From NCBI RefSeq assembly GCF_014201145.1, contig NZ_JACHDP010000001.1:3100001-3164000 (forward strand): a stretch of 64,000 bases of DNA, read 5' to 3'. Made by a program: the position numbers and the translations under genes. This DNA comes from Micromonospora parathelypteridis. GTDB taxonomy: Bacteria > Actinomycetota > Actinomycetes > Mycobacteriales > Micromonosporaceae. This document shows positions 17,293 to 26,247 of this stretch, piece by piece; positions within the stretch are counted from its first letter, which is position 1, and every line of letters begins with the position of its first letter. A model generated the notes under the pieces. The model made no database searches. It was not told the DNA's origin and worked only from the letters and a program-made list of their open reading frames with translations.

Positions 17293-17655
17293 TCAGCCCC
17301 AGCCGAGCGAGTGCAGCCGTTCGTCGTCGATGCCGAAGTGATGGGCGATCTCGTGCACGACGGTCACCGCCACCTCATCGACGACGTCGTCGTCGTTGTC
17401 GCAGATCCGCAGGATCGGGTGTCGGTAGATGAAGATCCGGTCCGGCAGCACGCCGGAGTAGTCCCAGCCGCGGTCGGTGAGCGCGTGGCCTTCGTAGAGG
17501 CCGAGCAGGTCGGGCTCGCCCTGCGGTGGGTCGTCTTCGACGAGGATCACCACGTTGCTCATCAGGCCGAGCAGTTCCTCGGGCACCTCGTCGAGGGCAT
17601 CGGCGACCAGCTCCTCGAAGCGCTCGCGGGTCATCTCCACCGGCACCTCACCCAT
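17293..17655 (-). CDS. Minimal zincin-type metallopeptidase family protein
   Basis: About 120 aa, the actinobacterial small zincin family (formerly DUF1025). The zinc-binding motif HEIAHHFGIDD near the C-terminus is an HExxHxxGxxD signature; MTRERFEELVADALDEVP at the N-terminus is characteristic. Substrate is unknown. ATG 17655 is taken as start; GTG 17640, closer to the conserved MTRERF segment, is equally possible. Confidence 0.85.
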   Translation of the reverse strand: MGEVPVEMTRERFEELVADALDEVPEELLGLMSNVVILVEDDPPQGEPDLLGLYEGHALTDRGWDYSGVLPDRIFIYRHPILRICDNDDDVVDEVAVTVVHEIAHHFGIDDERLHSLGWG

Positions 17656-17786
17656 TCTGCCCGATGCCGGAGCCGTGGGCCCGGTCGCAGCGTGCCTCGA
17701 CCGGGTCCGCGGGTTCACGGAGAGAGTGACCGCCCGGGGCGGGCGGAGACTCTGTCCGTGAACGAGCGGTTTGTGGGTCGACCGGC

Positions 17787-18218
17787 TCAGGAAGCCAGGC
17801 GCGCGCTGAGGGTGATCTCGGCGCCCGGCGAGAGCAGGCGGGAGATCGGGCAGTTGGCCTTGGCGGCCTCGGCGAGCTTCTGGAACTCGGCGTCGTCGAT
17901 CCCGGGGACCTGGCCGACGGTCTCCAGGTCGATCCGGGTCACGGTCATCCCGGCGTCGGTCTTGTCCAGGTGGACCTTGGCGGTGGTCTCGACCGACGTG
18001 GCCGTCGAGCCGGCGTCGGCAAGCGCCTTCGAGAACGCCATCGAGAAGCAGCCAGCGTGCGCGGCGGCGATCAGCTCCTCGGGGTTGGTGCCCTCGCCCT
18101 CCTCGAAACGCGACTTGAAGGAGTAGTTGCCCGACAGGCCGCCCTTACCGGTGCGGACCGTGCCGGCGCCCTCGGTGAGATTGCCCTGCCATTGTGCTGA
18201 AGCGGTACGGATAGGCAT
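17787..18218 (-). CDS. OsmC family peroxiredoxin
   Basis: 143-aa OsmC/Ohr-type thiol peroxidase that reduces organic hydroperoxides. The two catalytic cysteines are in AHAGCFSMAFS and ANCPISRLLS. The N-terminus RTASAQWQGNLTEGAGT is typical of the OsmC subgroup. ATG 18218 is chosen well inside the open frame because TAGCGT (18226-18231, minus strand) ends 7 nt upstream. It is divergent from the next membrane protein gene. Confidence 0.92.
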   Translation of the reverse strand: MPIRTASAQWQGNLTEGAGTVRTGKGGLSGNYSFKSRFEEGEGTNPEELIAAAHAGCFSMAFSKALADAGSTATSVETTAKVHLDKTDAGMTVTRIDLETVGQVPGIDDAEFQKLAEAAKANCPISRLLSPGAEITLSARLAS

Positions 18219-18349
18219 GAGGAGAACGCTAGCGGAAAGGTGACCGCCGGGCGACCGACCGGCACGGACGCCCGCCCTGCGATCCCCGTCACTACCAGCT
18301 GGCTGTGCCATGATGCGACCCAGGTCCGTGACCGGCGGAAGGATGGCCG

Positions 18350-19093
18350 ATGTCCGAGGAGCTTCCAGTCCCACGGCAGAGTGACCGGTCCGAGGGCCCG
18401 GCCGTGATCGAGTGGGGTCCTGTCGACCCGGCTCCGCGGCGCCGCTTCGGCTTGTCCCTGGCCGCTTTCACACAGGACCCTCGGCTGCCCCTGCTGCTCG
18501 CCGGTCTGGGAGCGGTGGCCGGGGTCGCCTCGCTGGTCGGTGAGTGGCTGGTGATGAGCCTGCCGAACGGTGGGCCCGAGGGGGAGGGCACGATCGAGGT
18601 GCCCGCCGGGGTGTCCGACGTCGGGGGCTTCGGGGTTGGCTACCTGGTCGGGTTGCTCGGTCTCGTCTGCACCGTGTCGCTGGCGCTGCGGGGCACGGCG
18701 GCCGTGCGGCCGAACGCCCGGCTCGCCGGTCTCACCCTGGCCGGCGCCCTGTTGGGGCTGTTGGTGGCCGCCACGGCAACCCTCAACGACCCCGGTCAGC
18801 GAAACTTCTTCTACTCGCCGCAGGACGGCTTCCGGGCCGAGTACGGTCGCGGTCTGGTGATGGCATTCGCCGCCTGCGTGCTGCTCGGCGCGGCTCTGCG
18901 GCTGGCTCCGGCCGCGCCGCCCGGCCCACTGGTCGGCCCACCGGAGGACGGCCGGCCCGCGGATGTGCCAGCGCCCCGGCTGTGGCGCCGTCACCGAGAC
19001 AGCGACCCGGTTCAGGAGGACGGCCTGCCCGCGCCGGCCGATCTGACCGTCACTCCGGCGGCCCCGTTCGCCCGCCCCGAACACCCCGCCTGA
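18350..19093 (+). CDS. Hypothetical membrane protein, about four transmembrane helices
   Basis: 247 aa, not recognised. A charged cytoplasmic head precedes hydrophobic segments at about residues 48-70, 95-115, 122-142 and 168-188; the C-terminal 55 residues are Pro/Ala/Asp-rich and disordered. ATG 18350 has no strong Shine-Dalgarno sequence. A 69-bp palindromic repeat follows 22 bp after its stop. Confidence 0.6.
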   Translation: MSEELPVPRQSDRSEGPAVIEWGPVDPAPRRRFGLSLAAFTQDPRLPLLLAGLGAVAGVASLVGEWLVMSLPNGGPEGEGTIEVPAGVSDVGGFGVGYLVGLLGLVCTVSLALRGTAAVRPNARLAGLTLAGALLGLLVAATATLNDPGQRNFFYSPQDGFRAEYGRGLVMAFAACVLLGAALRLAPAAPPGPLVGPPEDGRPADVPAPRLWRRHRDSDPVQEDGLPAPADLTVTPAAPFARPEHPA

Positions 19094-19115
19094 CCCGCGC
19101 GCCCGCCCTCTGCGC

Positions 19116-19184
19116 CGACCTTGCACTTCCGGCCCCGACATAAGGCGCATCCCACGCATCACGGCGACTGAAAGTGCAGGATCG
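19116..19184. repeat. 69-bp interspersed palindromic element, copy A
   Basis: Aligns without gaps to 28401-28469, with 55 of 69 bases identical. Its ends form an imperfect inverted repeat around the core TTGCACTT / AAGTGCA. It lies in the gap between two co-directional genes and has no coding capacity. Confidence 0.8.
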
Positions 19185-19349
19185 CGCGCCGGTTGGGGGA
19201 CACCCGAGGGGCACCGCTCGTTGGCGCCCGATTCGCCTGGAAGCCATGGATGCGACCCGTTCCGCGAGGTACGGTTGCTGCCCGCCGTCACGCCGGGTCC
19301 CGGTTCTTCGACCTCGGCAGGTGCGACGGCGGCGGGCGAAGGAGGAACG

Positions 19350-20171
19350 ATGACCCGCCCGGGACTGCCCAAGCTGATCGCGACCGACCTCGACGGAACG
19401 CTGGTCCGCAGCGATGACACCGTCTCCGCGTACACCCATGGGGTGCTCGACCGGGTGCGGGCCGCCGGAATCCCGGTGGTCGGCGCGACCGGTCGCGGCC
19501 CTCGGCTGACCGAGTTGACCCGCAACGACATCCGCGCCGCCGATTTCCTGGTGATGGCTGGCGGCGGACGGGTGGTCGACCAGAGCGACCCGACCGGCCC
19601 GCTGGTGCTCCGCGACGAGCGGCTGCCCGCCGAGGTGCTGGCCCGGCTGCTCGCCGACCTGGAGGCCGAAGTCGGCCCGCTGACCGTGATGGTCGAGGCG
19701 TCCGACGAGCACGACGCCCCGCTCTGGGGCGACTACCACGAGAGCTGGCCCTACCAGGACCGGTTCGAGGCACGCAGCCGCGCGGAGTGCCTCTCCTGCG
19801 ACGTGATCAAGGCGTTCGCCCGCACCGCCGACCACCACGTGGACGAACTGCTCGCGGTGGCCCGCCGGATCGTCCCGCCGCAGGTCGCCACCCTCACCCA
19901 GGCCGGGCTCGGCTTCATCGAGATCTGCCCGCCGGGTGTGGACAAGGCGACCGGGCTGACGGTGGTGGCGCAGAGCCTCGGGGTGGACCCGGCCGACGTC
20001 CTGGTCTTCGGTGACATGCCCAACGACCTGCCGATGTTCGAGTGGGCCGGCTGGTCCCGGGTGGCGGTGGCCAACGCGCACCCCGCCCTGCGCGCCGTCG
20101 CCGACGAGGTGACCCTGCGCAACGACGACGACGGTGTGGCGGTGTATCTGGACCGGCTACTGTCCCGGTGA
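19350..20171 (+). CDS. HAD family hydrolase (Cof/IIB type) 1
   Basis: 273-aa haloacid-dehalogenase-fold phosphatase. Motif I is ATDLDGTLVRSDD (nucleophile Asp), motif II lies in VVGATGRGPR, and motifs III/IV are in DKATGLTVVAQSLGV and VFGDMPNDLPMFEWAG. This type dephosphorylates sugar phosphates or cofactors. ATG 19350 follows AAGGAGG. Its TGA overlaps the ATG of the next gene (TGATG), so the two HAD genes are translationally coupled. Confidence 0.9.
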   Translation: MTRPGLPKLIATDLDGTLVRSDDTVSAYTHGVLDRVRAAGIPVVGATGRGPRLTELTRNDIRAADFLVMAGGGRVVDQSDPTGPLVLRDERLPAEVLARLLADLEAEVGPLTVMVEASDEHDAPLWGDYHESWPYQDRFEARSRAECLSCDVIKAFARTADHHVDELLAVARRIVPPQVATLTQAGLGFIEICPPGVDKATGLTVVAQSLGVDPADVLVFGDMPNDLPMFEWAGWSRVAVANAHPALRAVADEVTLRNDDDGVAVYLDRLLSR

Positions 20172-20983
20172 TGGGAGAGACGCCCCGCCTGATCGCCACC
20201 GACATCGACGGCACGCTGATCCGCGACGACCGCACCGTCAGCCCGCGCACCGCCGACGTGCTCGCGCGGATCTCCGCGCAGGGCACGCCGGTCGTCCTCG
20301 TCACCGGCCGCCCGGTCCGCTGGCTCAAGATGGTGTACGAGCAACTGGCCGAGCCACTGCCGGCCGTCTGCGCCAACGGGGCGGTGGTCTACGACCCGGT
20401 CCACGACGAGGTGCTGCGGGCCGACCCGCTCGCGCCGCACCACCTGGCCGAGGTGGCCCGGAGGCTGCGCGCCGAGGTGCCCGGCATCAGCTTCGCCGTG
20501 GAGATCCTGGACAGCCGGGAGATGCGGCACGAGGCGCACTACCCGCTGCGCTGGGACGTCGACCCCGAAGGCATCCGACCGATCGAGACGCCGGAGGAGT
20601 TGCTCTCGGTGCCGGCGGTGAAGCTACTCGCGCGGGCCGGCGAGCAGGACCCGGATGCCTTCGTCGAGCTGATCGCCGCGGCGGTGGTAGGGCTGGCCGA
20701 GGCCACCCACTCGTCCTCCTCCGGTCTGGTGGAGATCTCCGCGGCCGGGGTCACCAAAGCGGCCGGCCTGGCCTGGTACTGCGACCGGCTCGGGGTCAGC
20801 GCGGCGGACGTGTTGGCGTTCGGCGACATGCCCAACGACGTGCCGATGCTGACCTGGGCCGGTCGCGGTGTGGCGGTGGCCAACGCGCACCGCGCCGTCC
20901 TGGCGGTCGCCGACGAGGTGACGACGGCGAACTCCGAGGACGGCGTGGCGGCGTACCTGGAGAAGGTTTTCGGGGTGGGCTGA
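20171..20983 (+). CDS. HAD family hydrolase (Cof/IIB type) 2
   Basis: 270-aa paralogue of the preceding gene, with ATDIDGTLIRDDRTV, VTGRPVRWL, TKAAGLAWYCDRLGV and FGDMPNDVPMLTWAGRG. ATG 20171 shares one base with the upstream stop; GTG 20168 is also possible. The pair looks like a tandem duplication with divergent substrate caps. Physiological substrates are unknown. Confidence 0.9.
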   Translation: MGETPRLIATDIDGTLIRDDRTVSPRTADVLARISAQGTPVVLVTGRPVRWLKMVYEQLAEPLPAVCANGAVVYDPVHDEVLRADPLAPHHLAEVARRLRAEVPGISFAVEILDSREMRHEAHYPLRWDVDPEGIRPIETPEELLSVPAVKLLARAGEQDPDAFVELIAAAVVGLAEATHSSSSGLVEISAAGVTKAAGLAWYCDRLGVSAADVLAFGDMPNDVPMLTWAGRGVAVANAHRAVLAVADEVTTANSEDGVAAYLEKVFGVG

Positions 20984-20991
20984 GCCGGCGG

Positions 20992-21591
20992 TCAGAGGTA
21001 CTGGCCGGTGTTGTGGCCCTCGCCACCGCCCGGCTGGCCGATGCCCGGCATCCCGGGCACCACCCCGCCGGGGCCGCTGGGCAGCGCCTGCCGGCCGCCG
21101 CGCATCTGCTCCAGCTGAACCCGGGCAGCCATCTGCTGGGCCACCAGGGCCGCCTGGATGCCGTGGAACAGGCCCTCCAGCCAACCGACGAGCTGGGCGT
21201 GCGCGATCCGCAGCTCGCTCTCGCTGGGGGCCTTGTCCTCGGCGAAGGGCAGCGAGATGCGCTCCAACTCGTCGCGCAGCTCGGGGGCAAGGCCCTCCTT
21301 GAGCTCGACGATCGACCGCTCGTGGATCTCCCGCATCCGGTTGCGGCTGGCGTCGTCGAGGGGCGCGGCCTTCACCTCCTCCAGCAACTGCTTGATCATG
21401 CTGCCGATCCGCATCACCTTGGCCGGCTGTTCGACCAGGCGGGTCGGGTCCTCACCCTGGCCCTCGTCGGTCTGCATCGTCCCGATCGGCCGGCCGTCCG
21501 GGCCGACCACCACAACGGTGCCGGGGTGGCCGGAGTCGTCGGAGCCGGGCTCGTCGGTCTGTCCAGAGCGCGCTTCGGTCATGAGGTCCAT
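20992..21591 (-). CDS. bpa: Bacterial proteasome activator (Bpa/PafE, DUF2587)
   Basis: ATP-independent ring that docks on the 20S proteasome and feeds it unfolded proteins. The 199-aa protein has the conserved helical core (KVMRIGSMIKQLLEEVKAAP, MREIHERSIVELKEGLAPEL, AHAQLVGWLEGLFHGIQAAL) and ends in GQYL, the HbYX-type motif that opens the proteasome gate. ATG 21591 is used; ATG 21582 is an alternative. Its presence implies the strain encodes a 20S proteasome elsewhere. Confidence 0.95.
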   Translation of the reverse strand: MDLMTEARSGQTDEPGSDDSGHPGTVVVVGPDGRPIGTMQTDEGQGEDPTRLVEQPAKVMRIGSMIKQLLEEVKAAPLDDASRNRMREIHERSIVELKEGLAPELRDELERISLPFAEDKAPSESELRIAHAQLVGWLEGLFHGIQAALVAQQMAARVQLEQMRGGRQALPSGPGGVVPGMPGIGQPGGGEGHNTGQYL

Positions 21592-21675
21592 TTTTACTCA
21601 GTGGACTCGACCCGTGGCGTCCGGGACCGACTACCGGTGCCGAACCACCCGGGCGGGGCGCGCTACCGTCGCGCC

Positions 21676-22473
21676 ATGTCTGCCGACCCGCGCGCCGTGT
21701 TGACCCGGCCCGCACCGGAGCCCGACCGGACCGTGGCGTACGGCGAGCACCCGGATCAGGTGGCCGACCTGCGGTTCCCGGCGGGAACTGGCCCGGCGCG
21801 GCCACTGGTCGTCGTCCTGCACGGCGGTTTCTGGCGGTTCGAGTACGACCGGCGGCACACCGGCCCGCTGGCCGCCGCGCTCGCCGCGGGTGGTTACCCG
21901 GTGGCGCAGTTGGAATACCGGCGGACCGGTCAGCCCGGAGGTGGTTGGCCGGGCACGTTGACCGACGTACTGACCGGGGTGGCCGAGCTGCCCGCGCTGG
22001 CCGCCGAGGCGCTGCCCGGCCGGGTGACCCTGGCCCCGCCGATCCTGATCGGGCATTCCGCCGGCGGCCATCTGGCGCTGTACACGGCGGCCACCGCCCC
22101 GACGACGGTGGGTGCAGTGCTCGCTCTGGCCCCGGTGGCTGACCTCGCCGAGGCGTACCGGCGGAATCTGGACTCGGGTGCGGTGGCCGCGTTGCTCGGC
22201 GGCGGCCCGGAAGAGGTCCCGGATCGGTACGCGGCAGCGGATCCACGAGTATTGGTGCCCGTGCGGACACGGACAGTAGTTCTGCACGGCTCGGAGGATC
22301 AGCAGGTTCCGGCGGAGATGAGCCGGGACTTTGTCGCGGAGGCGGGTGCCGCAGGATCCGATATTTCCCTTGTTGAACTGCCCGGATGCGAGCATTTCGG
22401 GCTGATCGACCCGGAGTCTGCCGCCTGGCCCCGAGTCCTTGCTGTGTTGCGGTCCCTGCACGATGATCACTAG
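21676..22473 (+). CDS. Alpha/beta hydrolase
   Basis: 265-aa esterase/lipase-like hydrolase with oxyanion-hole segment VVLHGGFWRFEYDRRHTGP, nucleophile elbow IGHSAGGHLALY, acid in LHGSEDQQVP and catalytic His in PGCEHFGLIDP. The layout resembles kynurenine-formamidase-type and carboxylesterase-type enzymes; substrate is unknown. ATG 21676 follows TACCGT (21664-21669) by 6 nt, consistent with a leaderless mRNA. Confidence 0.82.
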   Translation: MSADPRAVLTRPAPEPDRTVAYGEHPDQVADLRFPAGTGPARPLVVVLHGGFWRFEYDRRHTGPLAAALAAGGYPVAQLEYRRTGQPGGGWPGTLTDVLTGVAELPALAAEALPGRVTLAPPILIGHSAGGHLALYTAATAPTTVGAVLALAPVADLAEAYRRNLDSGAVAALLGGGPEEVPDRYAAADPRVLVPVRTRTVVLHGSEDQQVPAEMSRDFVAEAGAAGSDISLVELPGCEHFGLIDPESAAWPRVLAVLRSLHDDH

Positions 22474-22476
22474 CCA

Positions 22477-22505
22477 TTGACGCAGCGTCGCGGACCAGGT
22501 AGAAC
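22477..22505 (+). promoter_or_regulatory. Sigma-70-type promoter of the solute-binding protein gene
   Basis: TTGACG (22477-22482), a 17-bp spacer and TAGAAC (22500-22505), followed by a short leader with GGAAGGAA before GTG 22554. Confidence 0.55.
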
Positions 22506-22553
22506 GCCGGAGGGGCGGTGTCCGGCCCTGCAACGCTCCTTGGAAGGAACTCG

Positions 22554-23741
22554 GTGTCACAGATGAATCGCAGGCGCGCGCTCCAACTGTTGGCCGCGCT
22601 CGGTACCACCGGTTTCGTCGCCGGATGTGGCTCCGACACCGACTCCGAACCGACCGCCAACCGCAGCCCGATCAAGATCGGGCTGATCACGCCGCAGGCC
22701 GGTGGTTTCAAGAGCATCGGCGACGACATCACCAACGGCTTCCAACTCTTCCTCGACCTGCACGACAAGCGGCTGGGCGGCCACCCCGTGGAGCTGCTGA
22801 CCGCCGACGAGGGTGACACCGCGAAGACCGGCAAGGCAGCTGTCGACGGGCTGCTCAAGCAGGGCGTCCTGGCGCTCACCGGGGTGGTCAACTCGGCGGT
22901 GATGGTCGGCATCCGGGACACCGTGGAGCAGGCCCGGGTCCCGCTGATCGGCTCCAACGCCTCGCCGAGCAGCCTGCAGAGCGTCTTCTACATCTGGCGC
23001 ACGTCCTACGTGCTGGATGAGGCTGGCCGGGCGCTGGGCCGCTACCTGCGTGACCAGCTGCCGGCGAACGGCCGTGTGGCGATCATCATGCCGGAGAACG
23101 TCGGCAGCCCCGACGTGGTGCGCGGCTTCCGGCAGGAGTTCGGCGCGACCGACCCGCGCATCAGCGACCCGGTGACCTACACGAACGCCACCACCAGCCC
23201 CGGCAAGACAACATTCTCCGCGGACATCAACAAGGCACTGGCCAAGAAGCCCACGGCGGTCTTCTGCTTCTTCGCCGGCTCGGCCGCGGTGGAGTTCATC
23301 AAGCAGTTGCGGGAGAAGTTCTCCGGGCCGATCTACGCGCCCGGCTTCCTCACCGAGGGCACCGTGCTGGAGAGCCTGAAGGAAAACGCGCTGGGCATCC
23401 AGACCGCGTTGAACTACTCGGCCGACCTCAACAACACGTCCAACCGGGTCTTCGCCTCGGCCTACCGGAAGAAGTACCAGGTCACGCCCACCACCTATGC
23501 CATGGCGTCGTACGACGCGGCGCAGGTGCTCGACCAGGCGATCCAGCTGGCCGGCGGCTCGCCCAACCCGCAGCAGGTCAACCTGGCCCTCGGCAAGATC
23601 GGTCAGATCGACAGCCCGCGTGGCATCTGGCAGTTCAACCAGCCGCGTACCCCGCAGCAGAAGTGGTACCTGCGGGAGGTGCAGCGCGATGGCCAGGTCA
23701 TGTCGAACGTGCTGATCAACGAGCTGGCCACGCTGGGCTGA
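22554..23741 (+). CDS. ABC transporter substrate-binding lipoprotein (Leu/Ile/Val-type)
   Basis: 395-aa periplasmic-type binding protein of the branched-chain amino acid/amide class. The signal peptide carries NRRRALQLLAALG, twin-arginine-like, and ends in lipobox VAGC, so it is a membrane-anchored lipoprotein. Mature segments IKIGLITPQAGGFKSIG, VELLTADEGDTAKTG and GVVNSAVMVGIRDTVEQARV are typical type I binding-protein lobes. GTG 22554 is chosen because GGAAGGAA lies 4-5 nt upstream; ATG 22563 is the alternative. No permease or ATPase genes are adjacent, so it is an orphan here. Confidence 0.88.
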   Translation: MSQMNRRRALQLLAALGTTGFVAGCGSDTDSEPTANRSPIKIGLITPQAGGFKSIGDDITNGFQLFLDLHDKRLGGHPVELLTADEGDTAKTGKAAVDGLLKQGVLALTGVVNSAVMVGIRDTVEQARVPLIGSNASPSSLQSVFYIWRTSYVLDEAGRALGRYLRDQLPANGRVAIIMPENVGSPDVVRGFRQEFGATDPRISDPVTYTNATTSPGKTTFSADINKALAKKPTAVFCFFAGSAAVEFIKQLREKFSGPIYAPGFLTEGTVLESLKENALGIQTALNYSADLNNTSNRVFASAYRKKYQVTPTTYAMASYDAAQVLDQAIQLAGGSPNPQQVNLALGKIGQIDSPRGIWQFNQPRTPQQKWYLREVQRDGQVMSNVLINELATLG

Positions 23742-23760
23742 ACGCCCACCGGAGCAACGT

Positions 23761-23796
23761 CAGGGGCCGGTCTCCCGAACGGGAGGCCGGCCCCTG
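23761..23796 (+). terminator. Strong hairpin terminator
   Basis: CAGGGGCCGGTCTCCC (23761-23776), GAAC loop, GGGAGGCCGGCCCCTG (23781-23796): a 16-bp stem with one G-T pair, between the convergent stops of the binding-protein gene and ddaH. Confidence 0.85.
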
Positions 23797-23817
23797 GCGT
23801 ACGCGGCGGTCAATGGG

Positions 23818-24642
23818 TCAGGGCCTCAGCTCGGCGATGCAGCACTTCACACTGCCGCCGCCCTTCTTCAGCTCGGCCAGCTCGACGGTGACCGGGGTGT
23901 AGCCGGCGGCCTTGAGCTTGCCGGCCAACCGGGTGGCCTCGCTGTTGAGCACCACGTTCGCGCCGTCGCTGACCAGGTTGAGCCCAAAGGCCAGAGCGTC
24001 CTCGTCGTCGGCGATCACCGCGTCCGGGAAGAGCTGGGTGAGCACCCGCTGGCTGGCCGCGGAGAACGCGCCCGGGAAGTAGACGACGTTCGAGTCGTCG
24101 ATGGCCGCCAACGCCACGTCCAGGTGGTAGAAGCGGGGGTCGACCAGACGCAGCGACACCACGGGCCGCCCCAACGCCTCCTGCGCCTCGGCGTGCGCCG
24201 GGATCTCGGTGCGGAAGCCGTGGCCGGCCAGGATGAGCCCGCCGTGCGCCTCCGGGACGTACGCGAAGTCGCCCTCACCCTCGTTGGTCTCGCTCGGCGC
24301 GATGAACCGCCAGCCCTGCGACTCGTAGAAGGCGTGGTGGGCGGCGGCCTCGGCGGCCCGCTGCTCGTGCTTGAACCGTGCGCCGTACACGCTGCCGTCC
24401 ACCATGAAGGCGCCGTTCGCGGCGTAGACCATGTCGGGCAGGCCCTGCTCGGGGGTGAGCAGGTGCACCTCGTGACCGAGGCCGACAAGCGTCTCGCGCA
24501 GCCGGTCCCACTGTTTGACGGCCAGGTCCCGGTCGACCGGGGTGGTCACGTCCATCCACGGGTTGATCGCATACTCGACCGCGAAGTGCTCGGGCGAGCA
24601 CATGAGATATGTCCGCTTTCGCGGGACTCGCTGCTGGTTCAC
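23818..24642 (-). CDS. ddaH: Dimethylarginine dimethylaminohydrolase
   Basis: Hydrolyses N-omega-methylated arginines to citrulline and methylamines. The 274-aa protein contains RTYLMCSPEHFAVEYAINPW, MVYAANGAFMVDG, NEGEGDFAYV, FYHLDVALAAID and the catalytic cysteine in GSVKCCIAEL near the C-terminus. GTG 24642 is chosen because TACTCT lies 8 nt upstream and this gives the usual short N-terminus; GTG 24648 and a TTG/ATG further out are possible. It is divergent from an Lrp-type regulator that probably controls it. Confidence 0.88.
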   Translation of the reverse strand: MNQQRVPRKRTYLMCSPEHFAVEYAINPWMDVTTPVDRDLAVKQWDRLRETLVGLGHEVHLLTPEQGLPDMVYAANGAFMVDGSVYGARFKHEQRAAEAAAHHAFYESQGWRFIAPSETNEGEGDFAYVPEAHGGLILAGHGFRTEIPAHAEAQEALGRPVVSLRLVDPRFYHLDVALAAIDDSNVVYFPGAFSAASQRVLTQLFPDAVIADDEDALAFGLNLVSDGANVVLNSEATRLAGKLKAAGYTPVTVELAELKKGGGSVKCCIAELRP

Positions 24643-24710
24643 GGTCACCAAGAGTAGGTACCGTGGAACTTTGGTAACAGCCACAACCGTTGCTTCCCAG
24701 AGGCGGAACG

Positions 24711-25175
24711 TTGCAGATAGACGCGGTAGACCAGCGGATCATTGCGTTACTTGTTGCCGACGCCCGTGCGTCGTACGCGGACATCGGTACCCGGGTGTCA
24801 CTCTCCGCCCCGGCCGTCAAGCGTCGCGTCGACCGGCTGCGCGCCACCGGCGTGATCAGGGGATTCACGGCCGTGGTTGATCCGGCTGCCGTCGGCTGGA
24901 CCACCGAGGCGTTCGTCGAGCTGTTCTGCGCCGGCCGGACCACCCCGGCGCAGATCGGTGTGGCCACCCGGCGACACCCGGAGGTGGTCGGCGCGTACAC
25001 CGTCTCCGGGGAGGCGGACGCGCTCGTACACCTGCGCGCCGCCGACATCGCCCACCTGGAGGCGGCGCTGGAGCGGCTACGTGGCGAGTCCTTCGTGACC
25101 TCCACGCGCAGCACGATCGTGCTGTCCCGGCTGGTCGAGTCCCCCGGCGTGGGCCCGTCCCCTCGCACCCCTTGA
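24711..25175 (+). CDS. Lrp/AsnC family transcriptional regulator
   Basis: 154-aa regulator with an N-terminal winged helix-turn-helix (QIDAVDQRIIALLVADARAS then VSLSAPAVKRRVDRLRATGVI) and a C-terminal RAM ligand-binding domain (RRHPEVVGAYTVSGEADALV). TTG 24711 is chosen because GAGGCGG precedes it and MQIDAVDQR is the standard N-terminus. Divergence from ddaH (68 bp apart) suggests it senses arginine, ornithine or a related amino acid; this is inference. Confidence 0.88.
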   Translation: MQIDAVDQRIIALLVADARASYADIGTRVSLSAPAVKRRVDRLRATGVIRGFTAVVDPAAVGWTTEAFVELFCAGRTTPAQIGVATRRHPEVVGAYTVSGEADALVHLRAADIAHLEAALERLRGESFVTSTRSTIVLSRLVESPGVGPSPRTP

Positions 25176-25248
25176 CCTCAACCCCGGTTGAGGAGATGAA
25201 CTGGCCGGGAGCGTGGGCGCGCCGCCCACCGCAGTCGAGGGGGATGTC

Positions 25249-26202
25249 ATGCGGGCGGTCTGGTTACGTGCGTTCGGTGGACCCGAGGCGCTGGTCCCCG
25301 GACCGGCACCCGACCCGACGCCCGGCCCCGGCCAGGCGCTGATCGACGTCGCGCACGCGAACATCACCTTCGTCGAGACGCAGCAGCGCTCCGGTCGCCC
25401 CGGGCCGTTCCAGGTCACCCCACCGCTGATCCCCGGCAACGGCGTGGGCGGGCTGATCGCCGCCGTCGGGCCGGACGTCGACCCGGCACTGATCGGGCGG
25501 CGCGTGGTCAGCGCCACCGGCGGATCCGGCGGCTACGCCGAGCGTGCGGTGGTGGACGCCGCCGCGCCGATCGAGGTGCCCGACGGGTTGGCGCTGGACG
25601 AGGCGGTGGCGCTGCTGGCCGACGGGCGTACCGCCACCATGCTGGTCCAGGCGGTCGGCGTCCGCCCCGGTGACCGGGTGCTGGTGGAAGCCGCCGCGGG
25701 CGGCGTGGGCAGCCTGTTGGTGCAGCTCGCGGACCAGGCCGGCGCCCAGGTGGTCGGCGTCGCCGGTGGGCCGCGCAAGGTGGACCTGCTGGCCGGCCTC
25801 GGCGCCGACCTGGCGGTCGACTACCTCCTGCCGGACTGGGCCGACCGCGTCCGGGCTGCGCTGGGCGGGATCGACGTCGTGTTCGACGGGGTCGGCGGCG
25901 CGGTGGCCCGGGCGGCCTTCGACCTGCTGGCCCCGGGCGGCCGCATGGTCAGCTTCGGGTTGGCGAGCGGGCAGTGGTCCCCGGTGTCGCCCGAGGCCGC
26001 CACGGCACGGCAGGTCACCCTGGTCCGACCGGACGTGTCACCCGCGCAACTTCGGGCGTACACCCAGCAGGTCCTGGCGGACGCGGCGGCCGGCCGCCTG
26101 CGACCGCTCATCGGCCAGCGCTTCCCGCTGGAGCGCGCCGCCGACGCGCACGCCGCCATCGAGGCTCGCACGACGGTCGGCAAGACCCTGCTGGACCTCT
26201 AA
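25249..26202 (+). CDS. Quinone oxidoreductase-like medium-chain dehydrogenase
   Basis: 317-aa zinc-independent MDR enzyme of the quinone oxidoreductase (QOR) type, NADPH-linked. GNGVGGLIAAVG, VEAAAGGVGSLLVQLA (nucleotide-binding GxGxxG-like turn), DVVFDGVGG and the closing FPLERAADAHAAIEARTTVG identify the family. ATG 25249 follows a GAGGGGG ribosome-binding site. It is convergent with the YbjN-like gene. Confidence 0.87.
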   Translation: MRAVWLRAFGGPEALVPGPAPDPTPGPGQALIDVAHANITFVETQQRSGRPGPFQVTPPLIPGNGVGGLIAAVGPDVDPALIGRRVVSATGGSGGYAERAVVDAAAPIEVPDGLALDEAVALLADGRTATMLVQAVGVRPGDRVLVEAAAGGVGSLLVQLADQAGAQVVGVAGGPRKVDLLAGLGADLAVDYLLPDWADRVRAALGGIDVVFDGVGGAVARAAFDLLAPGGRMVSFGLASGQWSPVSPEAATARQVTLVRPDVSPAQLRAYTQQVLADAAAGRLRPLIGQRFPLERAADAHAAIEARTTVGKTLLDL

Positions 26203-26247
26203 GGCGTCCGGGCCCGCCGCAGGCCGGCCAGTCTTTATGAAAAAGGC

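Noticed and set aside
20134..22473. A 779-codon open frame on the plus strand
   Set aside because: It is a high-GC read-through frame; only its last 265 codons (from ATG 21676) look like protein, and the first part overlaps the HAD and bpa genes.
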